NCBI GenBank assembly: GCA_016927175.1
Contig: JAFGNC010000008.1
Span: forward strand, 1-6,163
DNA length: 6,163 bases
Direction: 5' to 3'
DNA from: Gammaproteobacteria bacterium
GTDB lineage: Bacteria > Pseudomonadota > Gammaproteobacteria > Steroidobacterales > Rariloculaceae
Both the position numbers and the translations under genes were made by a program. Positions 1 to 6,163 of the stretch are shown here, one piece after another. Position 1 is the stretch's first letter, and each line of letters opens with the position of its first letter. The notes beneath the pieces were generated by a model that saw only the letters and a program-made list of their open reading frames with translations, had not been told where the DNA came from and ran no database searches.

Positions 1-662
1 ACGAAGAAGACGACGAGCGCCCGCCGCTCGTCGCCGTAGCCGCGGTAAACGCCGTGGAACTGCCGGAACTTGCCGATGATCCTTCGGATCCGCAGGCGCC
101 TCGGCACCAGACGCAGCAACATCTCGAATGCGTTGCCGCTGAAGGACACCAGCATCAGTGCGAGCGCTCCGGCGAGCATCGCGCCGCCCGCCCACCACAC
201 GATTGCGAATCGCTGGTCGACGAGGCCGGCTCGGCTCAGCAGGATCAGCCCGAAAAGCCCGAACAGCAGCGCCGCCACGAAGCCGACGACCCGCTCTACG
301 ACGATGGACGCCGTCACCTCGTACCCGTCGAGCCCCGCACGCGCGGTCAGGTAGGCGCGCAGCGCGTCCGCGCCGATCGTCGTCGGCAGAAACATGCCCC
401 AGATCATCGCTGCGCAGTAGATCGTGAAGCCGCGGTAGAGCGGCAGACGCAGCCCGCGGGATTCGAGCAGCAGAAGCCACTTGAAGCTCATCAGCAGGCG
501 GTCGGCCGTCATCAGGATGAACGCGAGCGCGAGCAGCCCGGGCACGGCTCGCGCGAGCGCCGTGCCGACGTCGCCGAGCGCGTCGAGCTGCCAGACGATG
601 ACGGCCAGCAGCGCGACGCTCATCGCGATCTTCAGCGACCTCGTCAGCGCGCTCCCCGTCAT
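1..662 (-). CDS. Flippase-like YbhN/LPG-synthase-TM family membrane protein (3' end outside window)
   Basis: This is an integral inner-membrane protein of the UPF0104/YbhN family, related to the transmembrane part of lysylphosphatidylglycerol synthase (flippase-like domain). Such proteins are thought to move or present lipid-linked substrates. The frame is open for 220 codons from the ATG at 662 and leaves the window without a stop; the family usually has about 300-340 residues, so about two thirds is visible. Hydrophobic segments lie near residues 13-24, 41-52, 80-93, 119-143 and 153-173. Family-like motifs are W62 in a basic-aromatic stretch (54-70), FLPTTIGADALRAY (91-104) and a membrane segment opening ASIVVERVVG (118-127). 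The start is supported by GGAG at 668-671, five bases upstream. The ATG lies 43 bases after the GT4 stop and overlaps the TGA of a 16-codon ORF. The family call is by motif recognition; the substrate is unknown. Confidence 0.85.
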   Translation of the reverse strand, partial: MTGSALTRSLKIAMSVALLAVIVWQLDALGDVGTALARAVPGLLALAFILMTADRLLMSFKWLLLLESRGLRLPLYRGFTIYCAAMIWGMFLPTTIGADALRAYLTARAGLDGYEVTASIVVERVVGFVAALLFGLFGLILLSRAGLVDQRFAIVWWAGGAMLAGALALMLVSFSGNAFEMLLRLVPRRLRIRRIIGKFRQFHGVYRGYGDERRALVVFF

Positions 663-705
663 CGCGGCTCCGCCCGCCGGATGCCGCGCGGAAGCGCGCG
701 AACGT

Positions 706-1875
706 TCATCGTGGCACGCGCGCGCCCTGCGGCTCGACCGGTACGAGCGCGTCGAACACGCTGAGCGTGCGTCTCGCCGTCTCGGCCCAGGAGAACTGCC
801 GCGCCCTGTCGACGCCGGCGCGCGCGAGCCTCTCGCGCACGTCCTCCGAGCGCTCGAGCTCGAGCAGCTTGTCCGCGATATCGTCGCTGTCGAAGGGATT
901 GATCAGACGCACCGCGCTCGCGCCGATCTCCGGGCACGCGCCGGTGGACGGCACGATCGCGGGGCAGCCGCAGGCCATGGCCTCGACCATCGGAAAACCG
1001 AAGCTCTCGTTCAGCGTCGCCAGCACGAAGTACTCCGCGAGCTGATAGGCGAGGTGCATCCGCTCGTGCGCCACGAACCCGATGAAGTGCACGTCCTCGA
1101 GGTCGCGGTCGCCGAGCCCCCTGGCCCTCAGATACGGCTCGATGGCGCGGCCCGCGACGACGAGCGGCAGCGTGCCGCCGTCCGCCCTGTACTTGCGGTA
1201 GCCGCGGATGAGCCGCTCGTTGTTGCCGCCGGGGTATTCCGGCATCCGGCGGTGGCCCGTGTGATAACCGCGCGCGACGGTCAGCACGAAGCGCTCCGGC
1301 AGGCGGTGCTCCTCGCGGAACCGCGCGAGCGCGGCCTCGTCCCGCGCGGGCGTGAAGTTCGGGCTCGGCGCGGCATAGGAGATCTCTATGCGGTCGCGGT
1401 CGAGCTGCAGGTACGGATCGAGGTCGTCCACGACCGTGCGGGATATCGCGAGCAGCCGCTCGGCCTTGCGGCAGTAGAGCGGCATCGTCAGGCGGATGTA
1501 CAGATTGTCCCACCACGGGTAGTTCCGCGGGTTCACGTACCAGTCCGAGCCCTGCAGCACGAACGTGGTCGGCCGCCGCGTCAGCAACGGCACCGAGAAC
1601 TTCGGGTTGAAGATCAGATCGGCGTCCTCGCGCGACGCGGCGAGCGGCGCGACGAGCTGATCCCACAGCGTCTTGCTGCGCGCCGGCAGCACGCGCACGT
1701 CGGCATTGTGAAAACGATCGAACAGGTGCGCCTGCTTGGCCGTGCGCAGCAGTATCAGGTAGCGTGACGCGCCGTCGATCGTCAGCAGCTGCTCCAGAAG
1801 GTTTCGCGCGTAGACGTACAGTCCGTCTTCCTGGTCCAACATCCTTGCCATGACCGAGATCACGCGCTCGCGCAT
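706..1875 (-). CDS. GT4-type glycosyltransferase (group 1, GT-B fold)
   Basis: This 389-residue protein is a probable cytoplasmic or membrane-associated retaining glycosyltransferase that moves a sugar from a nucleotide donor to a glycan or lipid-linked acceptor. The N-terminal half has the acceptor-domain signature DGLYVYARNLLEQL (17-30) and the segment LQGSDWY (107-113). The C-terminal half carries the family donor-site motif with the E-x7-E pair, E290 and E298, in ESFGFPMVEAMACGCP, followed by a typical helix-rich tail. The length is normal for GT4. The linker region (200-222) is atypical: it reads ARGYHTGHRRMPEYPGGNNE where many relatives have a short G-x-R-K-N loop. The ATG at 1875 was chosen because AGGAGG sits six bases upstream and the similarity begins at once; the frame stays open for 300 more codons upstream, but that part overlaps the deacetylase gene and is arginine- and glycine-rich nonsense. 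The gene starts 17 bases after the deacetylase stop. Donor and acceptor cannot be told from sequence. Confidence 0.92.
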   Translation of the reverse strand: MRERVISVMARMLDQEDGLYVYARNLLEQLLTIDGASRYLILLRTAKQAHLFDRFHNADVRVLPARSKTLWDQLVAPLAASREDADLIFNPKFSVPLLTRRPTTFVLQGSDWYVNPRNYPWWDNLYIRLTMPLYCRKAERLLAISRTVVDDLDPYLQLDRDRIEISYAAPSPNFTPARDEAALARFREEHRLPERFVLTVARGYHTGHRRMPEYPGGNNERLIRGYRKYRADGGTLPLVVAGRAIEPYLRARGLGDRDLEDVHFIGFVAHERMHLAYQLAEYFVLATLNESFGFPMVEAMACGCPAIVPSTGACPEIGASAVRLINPFDSDDIADKLLELERSEDVRERLARAGVDRARQFSWAETARRTLSVFDALVPVEPQGARVPR

Positions 1876-1881
1876 CCTGCA

Positions 1882-1887
1882 CCTCCT
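1882..1887 (-). promoter_or_regulatory. Ribosome binding site of the GT4 gene
   Basis: A perfect AGGAGG on the minus strand lies six bases before the ATG at 1875, in the 17-base gap after the deacetylase stop. It decides the start of the GT4 gene against the much longer upstream-open frame. Confidence 0.85.
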
Positions 1888-1892
1888 CTGAC

Positions 1893-3071
1893 TCAGTGAG
1901 CCAGATGCTGCGTTTTCAAAAAGCCGGCCGCCTTGGCCGGCAGAACGTGCTGCAGACTGCGTCGGCCCTGCCCCGGCAGGAAGCGCAGCCAGTCGCATTT
2001 GAAGCGGCCGTAGATCCGCGGCCGGTGGCGCCGCGTCCGCCTTGCCCGGCGGAAGTCGAGCGCGACGCCGAAAGCGGTCTCGACGCCGAGCTCCGCCAGC
2101 ACGTCGAGCGAGCGCTCGCCGCCGAGCATCCACGGGTACGCGAAGTGGCGCGGCGGGCGGCCGAGCTCGGCCTCGAAACGCTCCGCCGCGCGGCGAAGCT
2201 CGTCCTCGATGCCGCGCCGGACCTCGGCGGGCGGCATCGGCTCCGCTCCGCCGCCGGCCGCGACTGCAGCGTCGTGGCTCGCCCGCAGCGCGCCTTCGGC
2301 GTCCGGGCGCCGAAAGAAAGCCGCTGCGCCGCCCTCGCGCTCCACGAGCCGGCGGCACGCTTCCGCGGCAGCCGCCGGCTCGATGACCCGTACCTCGGCC
2401 GAAAGCAGGGGCGCCGACTCGTAGACCGGCGTTCCCGGCGGCGGGCGGCCCGGGACGTCGACACCCCGCTCGCGCCGCATCGGCCAGTCGAACAGATCGT
2501 AGTGCTCGAGCGCCGCCGGGGACGCGAAACCGGCCAGACGCGAAGACACCGGCACGAGCGCGTGGCAATGCCCATGCGATTCGACGTCGACCCATTCGGA
2601 CGCCTCGCATTCCGCCAGCTGCTCCCAGGTCATGAAACCCGGTTTCGCGGCGGCGTCCGCGCGCGCGGCGTCGGCGCCGGCGTCCTCGCCGGCGGGCGCG
2701 CCGCGCCCGCCGCCGATCCAGTAACTCGGCACGAACAGCACGGCGTGTGCCTCGCGCTCGCGCAGCACCGGCCACGCGACGGTGTGAAAGCTGCCTCTGG
2801 CGTCGTCGAAGGTCAGCATTACGCAGCGGTCGCGGTTCGGGACGCCGCGCGCGCTCCGGTCACGGAACTCGTCGATGCCGACCGTTCTGTAGCCGTTGCG
2901 CCGCAGAAATTCGAGATCGCCGTGCAGCACGTCCGGCTCGACGTCGTGGTACGTGAAGACCGGAATCTCGTCGCGCGGCAGCGCGCCGCCGAACAGGAAA
3001 GCCGGATATCGCGTCCGCGCCAGGCGCGCCGTCGAGCGGCCGAGGCGCCTGAAAAGGGCCCCCGCGGTCAT
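1893..3071 (-). CDS. Polysaccharide deacetylase family protein (NodB/CE4 type) with large insertion
   Basis: This 392-residue protein is a probable metal-dependent deacetylase acting on an N- or O-acetylated sugar. Visible CE4/NodB elements are YHDV (41-44); motif 1 TFDD (87-90, D89 as likely catalytic base and D90 as metal ligand); motif 2 SHGHCH (165-170), giving an H-x3-H metal pair H166/H170; and motif 3 RHFAYPW (308-314). No signal peptide or membrane segment is apparent, so action in the cytoplasm on a precursor is more likely than on finished polymer (inference). Two oddities are a Gly/Ala/Asp-rich low-complexity stretch at 119-144 and about 135 residues between motifs 2 and 3, longer than in simple NodB domains. 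The ATG at 3071 is preferred over one ten codons upstream (3101) because it avoids overlap with the asnB gene, lies four bases after its stop, and has AGGCGG nine bases upstream. The specificity is unknown. Confidence 0.88.
   Translation of the reverse strand: MTAGALFRRLGRSTARLARTRYPAFLFGGALPRDEIPVFTYHDVEPDVLHGDLEFLRRNGYRTVGIDEFRDRSARGVPNRDRCVMLTFDDARGSFHTVAWPVLREREAHAVLFVPSYWIGGGRGAPAGEDAGADAARADAAAKPGFMTWEQLAECEASEWVDVESHGHCHALVPVSSRLAGFASPAALEHYDLFDWPMRRERGVDVPGRPPPGTPVYESAPLLSAEVRVIEPAAAAEACRRLVEREGGAAAFFRRPDAEGALRASHDAAVAAGGGAEPMPPAEVRRGIEDELRRAAERFEAELGRPPRHFAYPWMLGGERSLDVLAELGVETAFGVALDFRRARRTRRHRPRIYGRFKCDWLRFLPGQGRRSLQHVLPAKAAGFLKTQHLAH
1918..1941 (-). terminator. Terminator-like hairpin with T5 inside the deacetylase 3' end
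   Basis: Read on the minus strand, GCCGGCC pairs perfectly with GGCCGGC across the five-base loop AAGGC, and the stem is followed directly by TTTTT. This is the layout of an intrinsic terminator with a short 7-bp G/C stem and a minimal T tract. It lies within codons for the last residues of the deacetylase, before its stop and the GT4 gene. It may reduce transcription of the downstream genes, or it may be a codon-driven coincidence (Ala-Lys-Ala-Ala-Gly-Phe-Leu). The short T run keeps confidence low. Confidence 0.3.
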
Positions 3072-3075
3072 CGGG

Positions 3076-4998
3076 TCACGCCGCCTGGCGCAGCAGCGCA
3101 TGCTCTACGGCGGCCGCCTCCTCGCCGCGCATGCGGATCCGATACCAGATCTCGGCGGCGCACAGCAGCCACAGGCGCTGCCCGTGGTCCATGCGGCCGG
3201 TCACGTGCGCGGCCAGCATCGACGCGAGCCCTTCGCCGCGCAGATAACCGTCCTCGACCAGCGCGGAGCGCTTCAGCAGCGTGTCGTAGAGCAGGCGGAA
3301 CTCATCGCGCAATACATAAGGCAGCGGCGACGAGAAGCCCTGCTTCGAGCGCGTGATCGTCTCGGCCGGCACGTACCGGCGCGCCAGAGCCTTCTCGATG
3401 ACTCTGACGCGCGTGCCGCGCACCTTGTACCGCGACGGCAGCCGTGCGCAGAACTCCGCGAGCTCGTGGTCCAGAAACGGGCTGCGGGCCTCGAGCCCGT
3501 GCGCCATCGTCATGCGGTCCAGAATCATCAACGGGTGATCGGGCAGCCGCGTGCAGTCGTCCGTATAGAGCATGCGATCGAGCGCGTCGTGCGCATCGGC
3601 GCCGTCGTAAAGCTCCGCCAGCGCCCGTTCGGGATCGAAAGCGCCGATCGCGTCCCGCAGCCGCGGCGCGTAAAGGGCGTCGCGATGCTCGTCGGTCACG
3701 TAGAAGTACCCGAGGCTCTTCGCGTAGCGCATGCCGCCTTCGTACGAGGCGAGATGCTGCAGCCATTTCAGCCGATGCCCGGCGCTGCGGTACCAGGAAC
3801 CACCCGACAGCCTCCCGATCAGCGGGCCGAACACCTGCCGGCGCACGGCCGCCGGCAGCAGCGCGTAGTAGCCGACGTAGCGATTGCCGTAGTACCGGTC
3901 GTAACCGCCGAACAGCTCGTCGCCGCCGTCGCCGCCGAGCACGACCTTGACGTGCCGGCGCGCGAGCTCGGCGATGTGATAAAGGCACACGGACAGCGCA
4001 TCGGCCGGCTCGTCCAGATGCCAGATCGCGCGCGGCAGCGAGCGGCTCAGCGAAGGCTCGACTCGCAGCTCGCGATTCGGCAGCCCGTAACGATCGGCCA
4101 CCGCTTTCGCATACGGCGCCTCCGATCGCCCGGCGTACGGGACGTCGCCCGTGAACGTCTCGAAAGGCTTGCCGGCCGCGCGGTGCATCGCCGCCGTGAC
4201 GATGCTCGAGTCGAGCCCCCCGGACAGGAACGATCCTACCGGCACGTCGCTGACGAGGTGCAGCTCGACGGCCTCCCGCAGACGCTCGTCGAGCTCGTCG
4301 ACCGCCTGCTCGAACGACACGCGGCGCTTCGGCTCGAACGGCAGCCGCCAGTACGGCCTGACGTCCACACGCCCGTTCTCGAACACCAGGTAATGCGCCG
4401 GCGGGAGCTTGCGGATCCGCCGAAACATCGAGCGCGGCGCGGTCACGACCCGCAGCGTCAGGTACTCGTGCAGCGCGTCCGGATCGACCTCCGCGAGCCC
4501 CGGCTCGAAAGCGAGCAGCGCCTTGATCTCCGACGCGAAAGCGAATCGCTCTCCGTCGTGCCAGTAGTAGAGCGGCTTCTGCCCGAGATGGTCGCGTGCG
4601 AGCAGCAGGCGGCGGCGGCGGAAATCGTAATAGCCGAACGCGAACATGCCCCGCAGCTTCCTGAGCGCGGCATCGCCGTCGCGCTCGAGCAGCCGCAGCA
4701 GCACCTCGGTGTCCCCGCGCGTGCGGAACGGCGCCTGCGGCGCGAGGTCCCGCGCAAGCTCGCGGAAGTTGTAGATTTCGCCGTTGAACGTGATCCAGCT
4801 TCGTCCGCTGGCGCTCGCCATCGGCTGCCGGCTCGAGGCCGGATCGATGATCGCGAGACGGCAATGCCCGAAGCCGACCGGCCCGTTCACCTCGACCCCG
4901 CTGCCGTCCGGCCCGCGATGGGCGATCGCATCGACCATCCGTCGCACTGCCTCGGCTCCGGCGCCTTCCGGACGAATGATCCCTGCTATGCCGCACAT
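3076..4998 (-). CDS. asnB: Asparagine synthase (glutamine-hydrolysing)-type amidotransferase
   Basis: This 640-residue two-domain enzyme releases ammonia from glutamine in the N-terminal domain and uses it in the C-terminal domain to amidate an adenylated carboxylate, classically aspartate to asparagine. The N-terminal nucleophile domain (about 1-210) has Cys2 of MCGIAG and the glutamine-binding segments HRGPDG (27-32), CRLAI (46-50), FNGEIYN (71-77) and RGDTEV (94-99). The synthetase domain has the ATP PP-loop SGGLDSS (259-265), LGGDGGDELFGGY (354-366) and EARSPFLDH (503-511). All key residues look intact and the length is typical. The ATG at 4998 starts at the obligatory Met-Cys and has AGGAGG upstream, so the start is secure. 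Being between a membrane glycosyltransferase and a deacetylase gene, it may amidate a uronic-acid-type sugar or precursor rather than serve general asparagine supply; this is inference from context. Confidence 0.95.
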   Translation of the reverse strand: MCGIAGIIRPEGAGAEAVRRMVDAIAHRGPDGSGVEVNGPVGFGHCRLAIIDPASSRQPMASASGRSWITFNGEIYNFRELARDLAPQAPFRTRGDTEVLLRLLERDGDAALRKLRGMFAFGYYDFRRRRLLLARDHLGQKPLYYWHDGERFAFASEIKALLAFEPGLAEVDPDALHEYLTLRVVTAPRSMFRRIRKLPPAHYLVFENGRVDVRPYWRLPFEPKRRVSFEQAVDELDERLREAVELHLVSDVPVGSFLSGGLDSSIVTAAMHRAAGKPFETFTGDVPYAGRSEAPYAKAVADRYGLPNRELRVEPSLSRSLPRAIWHLDEPADALSVCLYHIAELARRHVKVVLGGDGGDELFGGYDRYYGNRYVGYYALLPAAVRRQVFGPLIGRLSGGSWYRSAGHRLKWLQHLASYEGGMRYAKSLGYFYVTDEHRDALYAPRLRDAIGAFDPERALAELYDGADAHDALDRMLYTDDCTRLPDHPLMILDRMTMAHGLEARSPFLDHELAEFCARLPSRYKVRGTRVRVIEKALARRYVPAETITRSKQGFSSPLPYVLRDEFRLLYDTLLKRSALVEDGYLRGEGLASMLAAHVTGRMDHGQRLWLLCAAEIWYRIRMRGEEAAAVEHALLRQAA

Positions 4999-5009
4999 CG
5001 TTGCCGCGC

Positions 5010-5015
5010 CCTCCT
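5010..5015 (-). promoter_or_regulatory. Ribosome binding site of asnB overlapping the upstream stop codon
   Basis: On the minus strand the upstream gene ends in TGA whose last A is the first base of AGGAGG, reading TGAGGAGGG, followed by the asnB ATG at 4998 eleven bases after the motif. A ribosome terminating on the upstream gene therefore sits on the asnB initiation site, which favours translational coupling. Confidence 0.8.
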
Positions 5016-6163
5016 CAGTCGAACTGCCGCGTATCGAACCGGTAGACCTTCGACGTGCCGTCCCGCCCGACGTACACGACGTGCTCGTCCTGCTCCCGGA
5101 TGAACTGCTTGATGTCGTCGGACACCGCCCGCGTGCTCGCCAGCATCGAATCGGATGCAGCCAGCCACTTGCGCCGCCCCGGCTGCTCGAGCACGCCCTT
5201 CAGCTCGGCGAGGCTCATCAGCAGCGGCGTGCCGATATAAAGGTCGTGCAGCGTGCCGTCCCGGCTGTAGGTCTGCGACTCGTAGACGCCGGTCCGGACC
5301 CAGTAGTCGAGCTCGCCGAGGTAGTTGTAGTACTCGCGCGAGTCGAGAACGATGATCGTGTCCTCGTCCGCTGCGTGGCTCGCGAGGTACGCCGCCGGCG
5401 TCTTGAAATCCGGCCGCCGCTCGAGATCGAACGCGCGGTACAGCGGCTCCTCGTTGCGATAGTCCTGCTGCGTCACGAGCCAGGCCCGCAGCGGATTCAG
5501 GTCGAACGACAGAACGAGCAGCGCGAGCGCCGCCGTGCCCGCCGCGGCGGCGCGAGCCCCCGGGACGAGCCGCCGGCCCGCCGGCGCCGCGGCAGCGACG
5601 ACCTCCCGCCAGCGCAGCAGCGCGAGCGCGACGAACGTGAAGTACAGGGAGTTGAACGGCACGTTGTATCGGAACAGCTCGAACGACGTATCGAACAGCC
5701 CGTTCACGATCAGCGGCGTGCCGAGCGCGAGCAGCAGAAAGCCGGCGGCTCGGGCCTCGCCGGGCGGAGGGACGGCCGTGCGGCGCGACGCCCGGTCGAA
5801 TGCGTAAAGTCCGCCGATCACGGCGACGACGGACAGCATCGGCCACTCTCTCGGATAGCCCCAGAAAACGAAAAAGTGCGGATAGTCGAGCAGCGAGCGA
5901 ATCGTGTCCTTCAGCCCCTCGCCCTGCATGCCGCCCGGCGCGAGCCCCAGCCCCGCCGCGAGCGCGATCCAGGCCGCGAACGATACGGCGATCAGACCCG
6001 CCGCGAACAGCACGTCGGGCCTTCGCGCCGCGGCGAGCCCCTCCCGCTTCACGAACGCGAGACCGAGCAGCGTCAACAGCGCGAGATTGAACAGCTGCAG
6101 CGCGCAGCACGCGGCTACCGCGAGCAGCAGCAGCCGGTCCGGCACCGGCAGCGTGCTGCGTCG
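5015..6163 (-). CDS. GT39/ArnT-like polytopic membrane protein, C-terminal part (5' end outside window)
   Basis: The visible 382 residues are the end of an integral membrane protein. The frame is open to the window edge; a GTG at 6145 lies inside it, but it is no convincing start, since the reading continues with coding-like sequence upstream. Hydrophobic segments lie near visible residues 11-38, 50-74, 107-122, 139-156, 168-183 and 206-220. The Arg-Tyr pair just before the fifth (165-166, FRYNVPF) resembles the RY-P-F/Y element of GT39/ArnT-type proteins, which transfer sugars from polyprenyl-phosphate donors on the periplasmic face. A soluble tail of about 160 residues follows, with DYWVR (286-290) and a final VYVGRDGTSKVYRFD-type strand pair, as seen in many GT39-like proteins. 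The catalytic acidic loop near the N terminus would be outside the window, so activity cannot be judged. Another polytopic glycan-assembly protein is an alternative. Its stop is 16 bases before asnB. Confidence 0.7.
   Translation of the reverse strand, partial: RRSTLPVPDRLLLLAVAACCALQLFNLALLTLLGLAFVKREGLAAARRPDVLFAAGLIAVSFAAWIALAAGLGLAPGGMQGEGLKDTIRSLLDYPHFFVFWGYPREWPMLSVVAVIGGLYAFDRASRRTAVPPPGEARAAGFLLLALGTPLIVNGLFDTSFELFRYNVPFNSLYFTFVALALLRWREVVAAAAPAGRRLVPGARAAAAGTAALALLVLSFDLNPLRAWLVTQQDYRNEEPLYRAFDLERRPDFKTPAAYLASHAADEDTIIVLDSREYYNYLGELDYWVRTGVYESQTYSRDGTLHDLYIGTPLLMSLAELKGVLEQPGRRKWLAASDSMLASTRAVSDDIKQFIREQDEHVVYVGRDGTSKVYRFDTRQFD

Noticed and set aside
481..1767. A 428-codon plus-strand frame opposite the GT4 gene.
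   Set aside because: It is Arg/Ala/Glu-rich without motifs and antisense to a well-supported glycosyltransferase; it starts inside the antisense of the flippase gene.
1892..1900. Nine-base palindrome ctcagtgag at the deacetylase stop, considered as an operator.
   Set aside because: It is too short and lies on the stop codon and last codons inside an operon, without a promoter nearby.
1876..2775. A possible 300-residue N-terminal extension of the GT4 protein.
   Set aside because: The frame is open but overlaps the deacetylase gene in another phase; its translation is Arg/Gly/Ala-rich, and the strong ribosome binding site at 1882-1887 points to the ATG at 1875.
3069..3101. An upstream ATG at 3101 as the deacetylase start.
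   Set aside because: It would add ten basic, Cys-containing residues overlapping the end of asnB; the ATG at 3071 has better spacing from AGGCGG and follows the asnB stop directly.
1896..3356. A 486-codon plus-strand frame opposite the deacetylase gene.
   Set aside because: It has low-complexity Arg/Ala-rich translation, no motifs, and is antisense to a gene with intact CE4 motifs.
2896..5103. A 735-codon open frame on the plus strand.
   Set aside because: It lies antisense to asnB and the deacetylase gene, has a composition dominated by Arg, Ala, Val and Gln with no recognisable motif, and is the expected shadow of G/C-biased codons. asnB on the other strand has full family motifs.
5531..5600. 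G/C-rich inverted repeats such as cgccggcgccgcggc as a regulatory site.
   Set aside because: They fall in Ala/Gly/Arg codons of a high-GC membrane protein gene, are short and have no T tract; chance is sufficient explanation.

Overview
The window is a compact run of five protein-coding genes, all on the minus strand and all reading from the high-coordinate edge towards position 1. Both outer genes run off the window, so this is an internal slice of a longer operon. The DNA is G+C-rich (roughly two thirds by eye) with strongly G/C-biased third codon positions. Junctions are tight and carry AGGAGG-type ribosome binding sites. This suggests a high-GC Gram-negative bacterium, probably a proteobacterium, but nothing seen here fixes the genus.

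In order of transcription the genes are: (1) the C-terminal part of a polytopic membrane protein resembling GT39/ArnT-type polyprenyl-phosphate-dependent glycosyltransferases (6163-5015); (2) a complete AsnB-type glutamine-dependent amidotransferase/asparagine synthetase (4998-3076); (3) a complete NodB/CE4-type polysaccharide deacetylase with an unusually long insertion between its metal-binding and C-terminal motifs (3071-1893); (4) a complete GT4-type glycosyltransferase (1875-706); and (5) the N-terminal two thirds of a flippase-like YbhN/LPG-synthase-TM (UPF0104) membrane protein (662-1). Gaps are 16, 4, 17 and 43 bases. The last one may be bridged by a 16-codon ORF with ATGA overlaps at both ends.

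Taken together this looks like part of a surface-glycan or glycolipid assembly locus. A cytoplasmic GT4 enzyme would add a sugar, the deacetylase would remove an acetyl group, and the AsnB-like enzyme would either supply asparagine or amidate a carboxylated sugar. The two membrane proteins would handle the polyprenyl-linked step and export or flipping. That combined role is inference from family membership and operon structure; no substrate can be read from the sequence.

There is no gene-free stretch over 300 bases. I saw no tRNA, rRNA, CRISPR array, insertion sequence or phage feature. The main non-coding signal is a terminator-like hairpin plus T5 inside the 3' end of the deacetylase gene. 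I did not find convincing evidence of a wholly new system; the points most worth checking are the domain combination, the deacetylase insertion, the atypical GT4 loop and the internal hairpin.
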